Positions 33,540 through 49,099 of a stretch of 64,000 bases of DNA are shown here, piece after piece. Positions within the stretch are counted from its first letter, which is position 1, and each line of letters begins with the position of its first letter. Below the pieces are notes generated by a model. That model worked only from the letters and a program-made list of their open reading frames with translations. It was not told the DNA's origin and searched no databases. Where the stretch lies: positions 5,431,950 through 5,495,949 of the forward strand of contig OZ024740.1 in NCBI GenBank assembly GCA_964016885.1. Reading direction: 5' to 3'. The stretch is from Eledone cirrhosa (Eukaryota > Mollusca > Cephalopoda > Octopoda > Eledonidae). Position numbers and translations under genes: made by a program.

Positions 33540-34955
33540 CTGTAAAGTGGTCATGTAGGCATCAAGAAAATAATCCCCCTGTCCACACTGTAAAGTGGTC
33601 ATGTAGGCATCAAGACAATAAGCCCCCAGTCCACACTGTAAAGTGTTCATGTAGGTATCAAGACAATAAGCCCCCAGTCCACACTGTAAAGTGGTCTTGT
33701 AGGTGTCATGACAAAAATCCCCCAGTCCACACTGTAAAGTGGTCATGTAGGTGTCATGACAATAAGCCCCCAGTCCACACTGTAAAGTGGTGTTGTATGT
33801 GTCATGACAATAAGCCCCCAGTCTACACTGTAAAGTGGTCATGTAGGCATGAAGACAATAATCCCTTAGTCCACACTGTAAAGTGGTCATGTAGGCATCA
33901 AGACAATAAGCCCCCAGTCCACACTGTAAAGTAGTCATGTAGGTGTCATGTAAATAAGCACCCAGTCCACACTGTAAGGTGGTCATGTAGGCATCAAGCA
34001 ATAAGCCCCAGTCCACACTGTAAAGTGGTGATGTAGGTGTCATGTCAATAAGCCCACACTCTACACTGTAAAGTGGTCATGTAGGCATCAAGACAATAAG
34101 CCCTTAGTCCACACTGTAAAGTGGTCATGTAGGCATCAAGACAATAAGCCCCCAGTCCACACTGTAAAGTGGTCATGTAGGAATCAAGACAATAAGCCCC
34201 CAGTCCACACTGTAAAGTGGTCATGTATGTGTCATAACAATAAGCCCCCAGCCCACACTGTTAGGTGGTCCTGTAGGAATTAAGACAATAAGCCACCATT
34301 CCACACTGTAAAGTGGTCATATAGGTGTCAAGACAATAAGCCCCCAGTGTCACACTGTAAAGTGCTCATGTCGGCATCAAGACAATAAGCCCCCAGTCAA
34401 CACTGTAAAGTGGTCACGTAGGCATTACGACAATAATCCCCCAGTGCCACACTGTAAAGTGGTCATGTAGGCATCAAGAAAATAATCCCCCTGTCCACAC
34501 TGTAAAGTGGTCATGTAGGCATCAAGACAATAAGCCCCCAGTCCACACTGTAAAGTGTTCATGTAGGTATCAAGACAATAAGCCCCCAGTCCACACAGTA
34601 AAGTGGTCTTGTAGGTGTCATGACAAAAATCCCCCAGTCCACACTGTAAAGTGGTCATGTAGGTGTCATGACAATAAGCCCCCAGTCCACGCTGTAAAGT
34701 GGTGTTGTATGTGTCATGACAATAAGCCCCCAGTCTACACTGTAAAGTGGTCATGTAGGCATGAAGACAATAATCCCTTAGTCCACACTGTAAAGTGTTC
34801 ATGTAGGCATCAAGGCAATAAGCCCCCAGTCCACACTGTAAAGTAGTCATGTAGGTGTCATGAAAATAAGCACCCAGTCCACACTGTAAGGTGGTGATGT
34901 AGGCATCAAGCAATAAGCCCCAGTCCACACTGTAAAGTGGTGATGTAGGTATCAT
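33540..34955 (+). repeat. 912-bp (19-monomer) tandem block
   Basis: The monomer variant GTGTTGTATGTGTCATG occurs at 33790 and 34702, exactly 912 bp apart. It is flanked in both places by the same order of variants, including the shortened GGCATCAAGCAATAAGCCCC monomer. Related blocks recur near 37.1 and 38.8 kb. Confidence 0.8.
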
Positions 34956-37900
34956 GTCAATAAGCCCCCACTCTACACTGTAAAGTGGTCATGTAGGCAT
35001 CAAGACAATAAGCCCTTAGTCCACACTGTAAAGTGGTCATGTAGGCATCAAGACAATAAGCCCTCAGTCCACACTGTAAGGTGGTCATGTAGGCATCAAG
35101 ACAATAACCCCCCAGTCCACACTGTAATGTGGTCATGTAGATGTCATGACAAAAAGCACCCAGTCCACACTGTAAAGTGGTCATGTAGGTGTCATGACAA
35201 TAAGCCCCCAGTCCACACTGTAAAGTGGTCATGTAGGTATCATGACAATAAGCCCCCAGTCTACACTCTAAAGTGGTCATGTAGGCATGAAGACAATAAT
35301 CCCTTAGTCCACACTGTAAAGTGGTCATGTAGGCATCAAGACAATAAGCCCCCAGTCCACACTGTAAGGTGGTCATGTAGGCATCAAGCAATAAGCCCCA
35401 GTCCACACTGTAAAGTGGTGATGTAGGTGTCATGTCAATAAGCCCCCACTCTACACTGTAAAGTGGTCATGTAGGCATCAAGACAATAAGCCCCCAGTTG
35501 ACACTGTAAAGTGGTCAAGTAGGCATCAAGACACTAATCCACTAGTATACACTGTAAAGTGGGCATGTAGGTGTCATGACAATAAGCCCCCAGTCCAGAC
35601 TGTAAAGTGGTCATGTAGGTGTGATGACAAAAAGCACCCTGTCCACACTGTAAAGTGGTCATGTAGGTGTCATGACAAAAAGCACCCACTCCACACTGTA
35701 AAGTGGTCATGTACGTGTCTCAACAAAAGGTACCCAGTCCACACTGTAAAGTTGTCATGTAGGTATCAAGACAATAAGCACCCAGTCTACACTGAAATGT
35801 GGTCATGTAGGTTTCGTGACAATAACACCCAGTCCACACTGTATAGTGGTCATGTAGGTATCAAGACAATAATTACGCAGTGCACACTGTAAAGTGGTCA
35901 TGTAGGTGTCATTACAATAAGCCCCCAGTCCACACTGTAAAGTCGTCATGTAGGCATCAAGACAATAAGCCCCCAGTCCATACTGTAAAGTGGTCATGTA
36001 GGCATCAAGAGAATAAGCCCCCAGTCCACGCTGTAAAGTGGTCATGTAGGTGTCATTACAATAAGCCTCCAGTCCACACTGTAAAGTGGTCATGTAGGCA
36101 TCAAGACAATAAGCCCCCAGTCCACACTGTAAAGTGATCATGTAGTCATCAAGACGATAAGCCCTCAGTCAACACTGTAGAGTGGTCATGTAGGCGTCAT
36201 TTCAATAAGCCCCCACTCCACACTGTAAAGTGGTCATGTAGGCATCAAGACAATAAGCCCCCAGTCGACTCTGTAAAGTGGTCATGTAGGCATCAAGACA
36301 ATAATCCCCTAGTCCACACTGTAAAGTGGTCATGTAGACATCAAGACAATAAGCTCCCAGACCACACTGTAAAGTGGTCATGTAGGTATCAAGACAATAA
36401 GCCCCCAGTCCACACTGTAAAGTGGTCATGTAGGCATCAAGACAATAAGCCCCCAGTCCACACTGTAAAGTGGTCATGTAGGTGTCATTTCAATAAACCC
36501 CCAGTCCACACTGTAAAGTGGTCATGTAGGCATCAACACAATAAGCCCCCAGTCGACTCTGTAAATTGGTCATGTAGGCATCAATACAATAATCCCCTAG
36601 TCCACACTGTAAAGTTGTCATGTAGGCATCAAGACAAAAACCCACAGTCCAAACTGTAAAGTGGTCATGTAGGTGTCAAGACAATAAGCACCCAGTCGAC
36701 ACTGTAAAGTGGTCATGTAGGTGTCATGACAATAAGCGCCCAGTCCACACTGTAAAGTGGTCATGTAGGCATCAAGACAATAATCCCCCAGTCCACACTG
36801 TAAAGTGGTCATGTAGGCATCAAGACAATAAGCCCCCAGTCCACACTGTAAAGTGGTCATGTATGTGTCATGACAATAAGCTCCCAGTGTCACACTGCAA
36901 AGTGGTGATGTAGGCATCAAGAAAATAATCCCCCTGTCCACACTGTAAAGTGGTCATGTAGGCATCAAGACAACAAGCCCCCAGTCCACACTGTAAAGTG
37001 TTCATGTAGGTATCAAGACAATAAGCCCCCAGTCCACACCGTAAAGTGGTCTTGTAGGTGTCGTGACAAAAATCCCCCAGTCCACACTGTAAAGTGGTCA
37101 TGTAGGTGTCATGACAATAAGCCCCCAGTCCACACTGTAAAGTGGTGTTGTATGTGTCATGAAAATAAGCCCCCAGTCTACACTGTAAAGTGGTCATGTA
37201 GGCATGAAGACAATAATCCCTTAGTCCACACTGTAAAGTGGTCATGTAGGCATCAAGACAATAATCCCCCAGTCCACACTGTAAAGTAGTCATGTAGGTG
37301 TCATGAAAATAAGCACCCAGTCCACACTGTAAGGTGGTCATGTAGGCAGCAAGCAATAAGCCCCTGTCCACACTGTAAAGTGGTCATGTAGGTGTCATGT
37401 CAATAAGCCCCCACTCTACACTGTAAAGTGGTCATGTAGGCATCAAGACAATAAGTAACCAGTCCACACTGTAAAGTGGTCATGTAGGTATCAAGACAAT
37501 AATTACGCAGTCCACACTGTAAAGTGGTCATGTAGGTGTCATTACAATAAGCCCCCAGTCCACACTGCAAAGTGGTCATGTAGGCATCAAGACAATAAGC
37601 CCCCAGTCCACACTGTAAAGTGGTCATGTATGTGTCATGACAATAAGCTCCCAGTGTCACATTGTAAAGTGGTCATGTAGGCATCAAGAAAATAATCCCC
37701 CTGTCCACACTGTAAAGTGGTTATGTAGGCATGAAGACAATAAGCCCCCAGTCCACACTGTAAAGTGTTCATGTAGGCATCAAGACAATAACCACCCAGT
37801 CCACACTGTAAAGTGGTCATGTAGATGTCATGACAAAAAGCACCCAGTCCACACTGTAAAGTGGTCATGTAGGCATCAAGACACTAATCCACTAGTACAC

Positions 37901-40900
37901 ACTGTAAAGTGGGCATGTAGGTGTCATGACAATAAGCCCCCAGTCCAGACTGTAAAGTGGTCATGTAGGTGTCATGACAAAAAGCACCCAGTCCACACTG
38001 TAAAGTGGTCATGTAGGTGTCATGACAAAAAGCACCCACTCCACACTGTAAAGTGGTCATGTAGGTGTCTCAACAAAATGCACCCATACCACACTGTAAA
38101 GTGGTCATGCAGGTGTCACAACAAAAAGTACCCAGTCCACACTGTAAAGTTGTCATGTAGGTATCAAGACAATAAGCACCCAGTCTACACTGAAATGTGG
38201 TCATGTAGGTTTCGTGACAATAACACCCAGTCCACACTGTATAGTGGTCATGTAGATATCAAGACAATAATTACGCAGTCCACAATGTAAAGTGGTCATG
38301 TAGGTGTAATTGCAATAAGCCCCCAGTCCACACTGTAAAGTCGTCATGTAGGCATCAAGACAATAAGCCCCCAGTCCATACTGTAAAGTGGTCATGTATG
38401 TGTCATGACAATAAGCTCCCAGTGTCACATTGTAAAGTGGTCATGTAGGCATCAAGACAATAAGCCCCCTGTCCACACTGTAAAGTGGTTATGTAGGCAT
38501 GAAGACAATAAGCCCCCAGTCCACACTGTAAAGTGTTCATGTAGGCATCAAGACAATAACCCCCCAGTCCACACTGTAAAGTGGTCATGTAGATGTCATG
38601 ACAAAAAGCACCCAGTCCACACTGTAAAGTGGTCATGTAGGTGTCATGACAATAAGCCCCCAGTCCACACTGTAAAGTGGTCATGTAGGTATCATGACAA
38701 TAAGCCCCCAGTCTACACTCTAAAGTGGTCATGTAGGCATGAAGACAATAATCCCTTAGTCCACACTGTAAAGTGGTCATGTAGGCATCAAGACAATAAG
38801 CCCCCAGTCCATACTGTAAGGTGGTCATGTAGGCATCAAGCAATAAGCCCCAGTCCACACTGTAAAGTGGTGATGTAGGTGTCATGTCAATAAGCCCCCA
38901 CTCTACACTGTAAAATGGTCATGTAGGCATCAAGACAATAAGCCCCCAGTTGACACTGTAAAGTGGTCATGTAGGCATCAAGACACTAATCCACTAGTAT
39001 ACACTGTAAAGTGGGCATGTAGGTGTCATGACAATAAGCCCCCAGTCCAGACTGTAAAGTGGTCATGTAGGTGTCATGACAAAAAGCACCCAGTCCACAC
39101 AGTAAAGTGGTCATGTAGATGTCATGACAATAAGCCCCCTGTCCACACTGTAAAGTGGTCATGTAGGTGTCATGACAAAAAGCACCCACTCCACACTGTA
39201 AAGTGGTCATGTAGGTGTCTCAACAAAATGCACCCATACCACACTGTAAAGTGGTCATGCAGGTGTCACAACAAAAAGTACCCAGTCCACACTGTAAAGT
39301 TGTCATGTAGGTAGCAAAACAATAAGCACCCAGTCTACACTGAAATGTGGTCATGTAGGTTTCGTGACAATAACACCCAGTCCACACTGTATAGTGGTCA
39401 TGTAGATATGAAGACAATAATTACGCAGTCCACAATGTAAAGTGGTCATGTAGGTGTAATTACAATAAGCCCCCAGTCCATACTGTAAAGTGGTCATGTA
39501 GGCATCAAGACAATAAACCCCCAGTCCACGCTGTAAAGTGGTCATGTAGGTGTCATTACAATAAGCCCCCAGTCCACACTGTAAAGTGGTCATGTAGGCA
39601 TCAAGACAATAAGCCCCCAGTCCACACTGTAAAGTGATCATCTAGTCATCAAGACAATAAGCCCGCAGTCCACACTGTAGAGTGGTCATGTAGGTGTCAT
39701 TACAATAAGCCCCCACTCCACACTGTAAAGTGGTCATGTAGGCATCAAGACAATAAGCCCCCAGTCGACTCTGTAAAATGGTCATGTAGGCATCAAGACA
39801 ATAATCCGCTAGTCCACACTGTAAAGTGGTCATGTAGACATCAAGACAATAAGCCCCCAGTCCAAACTGAAAAGTGGTCATGTAGGTGTCAAGACAATAA
39901 GCCCCCAGTCCACACTGTAAAGTGGTCATGTAGGCATCAAGACAATAAGCCCCCAGTCCACACTGTAAAGTGGTCATGTAGGTGTCATTTCAATAAACCC
40001 CCACTTCACACTGTAAAGTGGTCATGTAGGCATCAAGACAAAAACCCCCAGTCCAAACTGTAAAGTGGTCATGTAGGTGTCAAGACAATAAGCCCCCAGT
40101 CCACACTGTAAAGTGGTCATATAGGTGTCATGACAATAAGCCCCTAGTCCACACTGTAGGGTGGTCCTGTAGGTGTCATGACAATAAGCCCCCAGTCCAC
40201 ACTGTAAAGTGATCATGTAGGTATCAAGACAATAAGTACCCAGTCCACACTCTAAAGTGGTTATGTAAGTGTCATGACAATATGCACCCAGTCGACACTG
40301 TAAAGTGGTCATGTAGGTGTCATGAGAATAAGCCGCCAGTACACACTGTAAAGTTATCATGTAGGCATCAAGACAATAAGCCACCAGTCCACACTGTAAA
40401 GTAGCCATCTAGGTATCAAGACGATACCCCCCAGTCCACACTGTAAAGTGGTCATGTAGGTGTCATGTCAATAAGCCCCTAGTCCACACTGTAAAGTGGT
40501 CATATAGGTGTCAAGACAATAAGGTCCCAGTCCACACTGTAAATTGTTCAGGTAGGTGTCATCACAATAGGCCCCAGTCCACACTGCAAGGTGATCCTGT
40601 AGGTGTCGTGATAATAAGCCCCCAGTCCACACTGTATAGTTTTCATGTAGGTATCATGACAATAAGCCCCCAGTCTACACTCTAAAGTGGTCATGTAGGC
40701 ATGAAGACAATAATCCCTTAGTCCACACTGTAAAGTGGTCATGTAGGCATCAAGCAATAAGCCCCAGTCCACACTGTAAAGTGGTGATGTAGGTGTCATG
40801 TCAATAAGCCCCCACTCTACACTGTAAAGTGGTCATGTAGGCATCAAGACACTAATCCACTAGTATACACTGTAAAGTGGACATGTAGGTGTCATGACAA

Positions 40901-43900
40901 TAAGCCCCCAGTCCAGACTGTAAAGTGGTCATGTAGGTGTCATGACAAAAAGCACCCAGTCCACACAGTAAAGTGGTCATGTAGATGTCATGACAATAAG
41001 CCCCCTGTCCACACTGTAAAGTGGTCATGTAGGTGTCATGACAAAAAGCACACACTCCACACTGTAAAGTGGTCATGTAGGTGTCACAACAAAAAGTACC
41101 CAGTCCACACTGTAAAGTTGTCATGTAGGTATCAAGACAATAAGCACCCAGTCTACACTGAAATGTGGTCATGTAGGTTTCGTGACAATAACCCCCAGTC
41201 CACACTGTATAGTGGTCATGTAGATATCAAGACAATAATTACGCAGTCCACAATGTAAAGTGGTCATGTAGGTGTCATTACAATAAGCCCCCAGTCCACA
41301 CTGTAAAGTCGTCATGTAGGCATCAAGACAATAAGCCCCCAGTCCATACTGTAAAGTGGTCATGTAGGCATCAAGACAATAAACCCCCAGTCCACGCTGT
41401 AAAGTGGTCATGTAGGTGTCATTACAATAAGCCCCCAGTCCACACTGTAAAGTGGTCATGTAGGCATCAAGACAATAAGCCCCCAGTCCACACTGTAAAG
41501 TGATCATGTAGTCATCAAGACAAAAAGCCCCCAGTCCACACTGTAGAGTGGTCATGTAGGTGTCATTTCAATAAGCCCCCACTCCACACTGTAAAGTGGT
41601 CATGTAGGCATCAAGACAATAAGCCCCCAGTCGACTCTGTAAAGTGGTCATGTAGGCATCAAGACAATAATCCCCTAGTCCACACTGTAAAGTGGTCATG
41701 TAGACATCAAGACAATAAGCCCCCAGTCCACACTGTAAAGTGGTCATGTAGGTGTCAAGACAATAAGCCCCCAGTCCACACTGTAAAGTGGTCATGTAGG
41801 CATCAAGACAATAAGCCCCCAGTCCACACTGTAAAGTGGTCATGTAGGTGTCATTTCAATAAACCCCCACTTCACACTGTAAAGTGGTCATGTAGGCATC
41901 AACACAATAAGCCCCCAGTCGACTCTGTAAAGTGGTCATGTAGGCATCAATACAATAATCCCCTAGTCCACACTGTAAAGTTGTCATGTAGGCATCAAGA
42001 CAAAAACCCCCAGTCCAAACTGTAAAGTGGTCATGTAGGTATCAAGACAATAAGTACCCAGTCCACACTCTAAAGTGGTCATGTAAGTGTCATGACAATA
42101 AGCACCCAGTCGACACTGTAAAGTGGTCATGTAGGTGTCATGACAATAAGCGCCCAGTCCACACTGTAAAGTGGTCATGTAGGTGTCACGACAATAAGCC
42201 GCCAGTACACACTGTAAAGTAGCCATCTAGGTATCAAGACGATACCCCCCAGTCCACACTGTAAAGTGGTCATGTAGGTGTCATGTCAATAAGCCCCTAG
42301 TCCACACTGTAAAGTGGTCATATAGGTGTCAAGACAATAAGGTCCCAGTCCACACTGTAAATTGTTCAGGTAGGTGTCATGACAATAAGCCCCAGTCCAC
42401 ACTGCAAGGTGGTCCTGTAGGTGTCGTGATAATAAGCCCCCAGTCCACACTGTAAAGTGGTCATGTAGGTGTCATAACAAAAAGCCCCCAGTCCACACTG
42501 TAAAGTGGTCATGTAGGCATCAAGACAATAAGCCCCCAGTCCACACTGTAAAGTGGTGATGTAGGTGTCATGACAGTAAGCCCCGAGTCCACATTGTAAG
42601 GTGGTCATGTAGGTATCAAGACAATAAGTACCCAGTCCACATTCTAAAGTGGCCATGTCAGTGTCATGACAATAAGAACCCAGTCAACACTGTAAAGTGG
42701 TCATGTAGGTGTCATGACCATAAGCCCCCAGTCCACACTGTAAAGTTATCATGTAGGCATCAAGACAATAAGCCACCAGTCCACACTGTAAAGTGGTCAT
42801 GTAGGCATCAAGACAATAAGCCACCAGTCCACACTGTAAAGTGGTCATGTAGGCATCAAGGAAATAATCCCCCTGTCCACACTGTAAAGTGGTCATGTAG
42901 GCAACAAGACAATAAGCCCCCGGTCCACACTGTAAAGTGGTCATGTAGGTGTCTAGACAATAAGCCCCCAGTCCACACTGTAAAGTGGTCATGTAGGTGT
43001 CATGACAATAAGCCCCGAGTCCACACTGTAAAGTGGTCATGTAGGTGTCATGACAATAAGCCCCCAGTCCAGACTGTAAAGTGGTCATGTAGGTGTCATG
43101 ACAAAAAGCACCCAGTCCACACTGTAAAGTGGTCATATAGGTGTCAGGGCAATAAGTACCCATCCACAATGTAAAGTGGTCATGTATTTGTCATGACAAA
43201 AAGGACCCAGTCCACACTGTAAAGTGGTCATGTAGGTATCAAGACAATAATCACCCAGTCTACACTGTAAAGTTTTCATGTAGGTATCAAGACAAAAAGT
43301 ACACAGTCCACACTGTAAAGTTGTCATGTAGGTATCAAGACAATAAGCACCCGGTCTACACTGAAATGTGGTCATGTAGGTGACGTGACAATTACACCCA
43401 GTCCACACTGTAAAGTGGTCATGTATGCATCAAGACAATAAGCCCCCAGTCCACACTGTAAAGTGGTCATGTAGGTGTCATGACAATAAGCCCCCAGACC
43501 AGACTGAAAAGTGGTCATGTAGGTGTCATGACAAAAAGCACCCAGTCCACACTGTAAAGTGGTCATATAGGTGTCAGGGCAATAAGTACCCATCCACATT
43601 GTAAAGTGGTCATGTATTTGTCATGACAAAAAGCACCCAGTCCACACTGTAAAGTGGTCATGTATGTGTCATGAAAATAAGCACCCAGTCCACACTGTAA
43701 AGTGGTCATGTAGGTGTCATGACAATAAGCACCCAGTCCACACTGTAAAGTGGTCATGTAGGTGTCATTACAATAAGCCCCCAGTCCACACTGTAAAGTC
43801 TTCATGTAGGCATCTAGTCAATAAGCCCCCAGTCCTCACTGTAAAGTGGTCATGTAGGCATCAAGACAATAAGCCCCCAGTCCACACTGTAAAGTGGTCA

Positions 43901-44282
43901 TGTAGGTGTCAAGACAATAAGCCCCCAGTCCACACTGTAAAGTGGTCATGTAGGTGTCATGACAATAAGCCCCGAGTACACAGTGTAAGGTGGTCCTGTA
44001 GGTGTCATGACAATAAGCCCCCAGTCCACACTGTAAAGTGGTCATGTAGGCATCAAGACAATAAGCCCCCAGTCCACACTGTAAAGTGGTCATGTATGTG
44101 TCATGACAATAAGCCCCCAGTGTCACACTGTAAAATGGTCATGTAGGCATCAAGAAAATAATCCCCCTGTCCACACTGTAAAGTGGTCATTTAGGCATCA
44201 AGACAATAAGCCCCCAGTCCACACTGTAAAGTGATCATGTAGGCATCAAGACAATAAGCCCCCAGTCCACACTGTAAAGTGG

Positions 44283-46547
44283 TCATGTAGGCATCAAGAC
44301 AATAAACCCCCAGTCCACACAGCAAAGTGGTCATGTAGGTGTCATGACAATAAGACCCCAGTCCACACTGTAAAGTGGACATATAGGTGTCATGACAATA
44401 AGCCCCCAGTCCACACTGTAAGGTGGTCCTGTAGGTGTCATGACAAAAAGCCCCCAGTCCACACTGTAAAGTGGTAATGTAGGTATCAAGACAATAAGTA
44501 TCCAGTCCACACTCTAAAGTGGCCATGTAGGTGTCATGACAATAAGCACCCAGTCGACACTGTAAAGTCGTCATGTAGGTGTCATGACAATAAGCCGCCA
44601 GTCCACACTGTAAAGTTATCATGTAGGCATCAAGACCATAAGCCACCAGTCCACACTGTAAACTAGCCATCTAGGTATCAAGACGATAAGCCCCCAGTCC
44701 ACACTGTAAAGTGGTCATATAGGTGTCATGTCAATAAGCCCCCAGTCCACACTGTAAAATGGTCATATAGGTGTCAAGACAATAAGGTCCCAGTCCACAC
44801 TGTAAATTGTTCAAGTAGGTGTCATGACAATAAGCCCCAGTCCACACTGTAAAGTGGTCATGTATGTATCAAGACAATAAGTACCCGGTCTACACTGTAA
44901 AGTGGTCATGTAGGTATCATGACAAAAAGCACCCTGTCCACACTGTAAAGTGTTCATGTAGATATCAAGACAATAAGTATCCGGTCCACACTGTAAAGTG
45001 GTCATGTAGGTGTCATGACAAGAAGCACCCAGTCCACACAGTTAAGTGGTCATGTAGGTGTCATGACAATAAGCCCACAGACCAGGCTGTAAAGTGGTCG
45101 TGTAGATGCCATGACAAAAAGTACCCAGTCCACACTGTAAAGTGGTAATGTAGGTGTCATGAGAATAAGCCCCCAGTCCAGACTGTAAAGTGGTCATGTA
45201 GGTGTCATGACAAGAAGCACCCAGTCCAACCTGTAAAGTGGTCATATAGGTGTCAGGGCAATAAGTACCCAGTCCACATTGTAAAGTGGTCATGTATTTG
45301 TCATGACAAAAAGCACCCAGTCCACACTGTAAAGTGGTCATGTATGTGTCATGAAAATAAGCACCCAGTCCACACTGTAAAGTGGTCATGTAGGTGTCAT
45401 GACAATAAGCACCCAGTCCACACTGTAAAGTGGTCATGTAGGTGTCATTTCAATAAGCCGCCACTCCACACTGTAAAGTGGTCATGTAGGCATCAAGACA
45501 ATAAGCCCCCAGTCCACACTGTAAAGTGGTCATGTAGGCATCAAGACAATAAACCCCCAGTCCACACAGCAAAGTGGTCATGTAGGTGTTATGACAATAA
45601 GACCCCAGTCCACACTGTAAAGTGGACATATAGGTGTCATGACAATAAGCCCCCAGTCCACACTGTAAGGTGGTCCTGTAGGTGTCATGACAAAAAGCCC
45701 CCAGTCCACACTGTAAAGTGGTAATGTAGGTATCAAGACAATAAGTATCCAGTCCACACTCTAAAGTGGCCATGTAGGTGTCATGACAATAAGCACCCAG
45801 TCGAAACTGTAAAGTGGTCATGTAGGTGTCATGACAATAAGCCGCCAGTCCACACTGTAAAGTTATCATGTAGGCATCAAGACCATAAGCCACCAGTCCA
45901 CACTGTAAACTAGCCATCTAGGTATCAAGACGATAAGCCCCCAGTCCACACTGTAAAGTGGTCATATAGGTGTCATGTCAATAAGCCCCCAGTCCACACT
46001 GTAAAATGGTCATATAGGTGTCAAGACAATAAGGTCCCAGTCCACACTGTAAATTGTTCAAGTAGGTGTCATGACAATAAGCCCCAGTCCACACTGTAAA
46101 GTGGTCATGTATGTATCAAGACAATAAGTACCCGGTCTACACTGTAAAGTGGTCATGTAGGTATCATGACAAAAAGCACCCTGTCCACACTGTAAAGTGT
46201 TCATGTAGGTATCAAGACAATAAGTATCCGGTCCACACTGTAAAGTGGTCATGTAGGTGTCATGACAAGAAGCACCCAGTCCACACAGTTAAGTGGTCAT
46301 GTAGGTGTCATGACAATAAGCCCACAGACCAGGCTGTAAAGTGGTCATGTAGATGCCATGACAAAAAGTACCCAGTCCACACTGTAAAGTGGTAATGTAG
46401 GTGTCATGAGAATAAGCCCCCAGTCCAGACTGTAAAGTGGTCATGTAGGTGTCATGACAAGAAGCACCCAGTCCACACTGTAAAGTGGTCATATAGGTGT
46501 CAGGGCAATAAGTACCCAGTCCACAATGTAAAGTGGTCATGTAAGTC
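44283..46547 (+). repeat. 1247-bp (26-monomer) tandem duplication
   Basis: GTACCCGGTCTACAC at 44881 and 46128, and CAGCAAAGTGG at 44320 and 45567, are each 1247 bp apart (26 x 48 minus 1). The intervening monomer order is the same with few substitutions. It is among the youngest duplications visible in the array. Confidence 0.88.
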
Positions 46548-49099
46548 TCATGACAAAAAGCACCCAGTCCACACTGTAAAGTGGTCATGTAGGTATCAAG
46601 ACAATAAGCACCCAGTCTACACTGTAAAGTTTTCATGTAGGTATCAAGACAAAAATTACACAGTCCACACTGTAAAGTTGTCATGTAGGTATCAAGACAA
46701 TAAGCACCCAGTCTACACTGAAATGTGGTCATGTTGGTTTCGTGACAATAACACCCAGTCCACACTGTAAAGTGGTCATGTAGGTATCAAGACAATAAGT
46801 ACACAGTCCACACTGTAAACTGAACATGTAGGTGTCATGACAATAAGCACCCAGTCCACACTATAAAGTGGTCATGTAGGTGTCATTACAATAAGCCCCC
46901 ATTCCACACTGTAAAGTTTTCATGTATGTGTCAAGACAATAAGCCCCCAGTCCACACTGTAAAGTGGTCATGTAGGCATCAAGACAATAAGCCCCCGGTC
47001 CACACTGTAAAGTGGTGATGTAGGTGTCATGACAATAAGCCCCGAGTCCACACTCTAAGGTGGTCCTGTAGGTGTCATGACAATAAGCCCCCAGTCCACA
47101 CTGTGAAGTGGTCATGTAGGCATCAAGGCAATAAGCCCCCAGTCCACACTGTAATGTGGTCATGTAGGCATCAAGGAAATAATCCCCCTCTCCACACTGT
47201 AAAGTGGTCATGTAGGCATCAAGGCAATAAGCCCCCAGTCCACACTGTAAAGTGGTCATGTAGGTGTCTAGACAATAAGCCCCTAGTCCCCACTGTAAAG
47301 TGGTCATGTAGGTGTCATGACAATAATCCCCCAGTCCAGACTGTAAAGTGGTCATGTAGGTGTCATGACAAGAAGCACCCAGTCCACACTGTAAAGTGGT
47401 CATATAGGTGTCAGGGCAATAAGTACCCATCCACAATGTAAAGTGGTCATGTATTTGTCATGGCAAAAAGCACCCAGTCCACACTGTAAAGTGGTCATGT
47501 AGGTATCAAGACAATAATCACCCAGTCTACACTGTAAAGTTTTCATGTAGGTATCAAGACAAAAAGTACACAGTCCACACTGTAATGTTGTCATGTAGGT
47601 ATCAAGACAATAAGCACCCGGTCTACACTGAAATGTGGTCATGTAGGTGTCGTGACAATAACACCCAGTCCACACTGTAAAGTGGTCATGTAGGTATCAA
47701 GACGATAAGTACACAGTCCACACTGTAAAATGGTCATGTAGGTGTCATGACAATAAGCACCCAGTCCACACTGTAAAGTGGTCATGTAGGTGTCATTACA
47801 ATAAGCCCCCAGTCCACACTGTAAAGTCTTCATGTAGGCATCAAGACAATAAGCCCCCAGTCCTCACTGTAAAGTGGTCATGTAGGCATCAAGACAATAA
47901 GCCCCCAGTCCACACTGTAAAGTGGTCATGTAGGTGTCAAGACATTAAGCCCCCAGTCCACACTGTAAAGTGGTCATGTAGGTGTCATGACAATAAGCCC
48001 CGAGTCCACACTGTAAGGTGTCATGACAATAAGCCCCCAGTCCACACTGTAAAGTTGTCATGTAGGTATCAAGACAATAAGCACCCGGTCTACACTGAAA
48101 TGTGGTCATGTAGGTGTCGTGACAATAACACCCAGTCCACACTGTAAAGTGGTCATGTAGGTATCAAGACGATAAGTACACAGTCCACACTGTAAAGTGG
48201 TCATGTAGGTGTCATGACAATAAGCCCCCAGTCCACACTGTAAAGTGGTCATGTATGTGTCATGACAATAAGCCCCCAGTGTCACACTGTAAAATGGTCA
48301 TGTAGGCATCAAGAAAATAATCCCCCTGTCCACACTGTAAAGTGGTCATGTAGGCATCAAGACAATAAGCCCCCAGTCCACACTGTAAAGTGATCATGTA
48401 GGCATCAAGACAATAAGCCCCCAGTCCACACTGTAAAGTGGTCATGTAGGTGTCATTTCAATAAGCCCCCACTCCACACTGTAAAGTGGTCATGTAGGCA
48501 TCAAGACAATAAGCCTCCAGTCGACTCTGTAAAGTGGTCATGTAGGCATCAAGACAATAATCCCCTAGTCCACACTGTAAAGTGGTCATGTAGGCATCAA
48601 GACAATAAACCCCCAGTCCACACTGTAAAGTGGTCATGTAGGTGTCAAGACAATAAGCCCCCAGTCCACACTGTAAAGTGGTCATATAGGTGTCATGACA
48701 AGAAGCCCCCAGTCCACACTGTAAGGTGGTCCTGTAGGTGTCATGTCAATAAGCCCCCAGTCCACACTGTAAAGTGGTAATGTAGGTATCACGACAATAA
48801 GTACCCAGTCCACACTCTAAAGTGGCCATGTAGGTGTCATGACAATAAGCACCCAGTTGACACTGTAAAGTGGTCATGTAGGTGTCATGACAATAAGCGC
48901 CCAGTCCACACTGTAAAGTGGTCATGTAGGTGTCATGACAATAAGCCGCCAGTCCACACTGTAAAGTTATCATGTAGGCATCAAGACCATAAGCCACCAG
49001 TCCACACTGTAAAGTGGTCATATAGGTGTCAAGACAATAATGTCCCAGTCCACACTGTAAATTGTTCAGGTAGGTGTCATGACAATGAGCCCCAGTCCA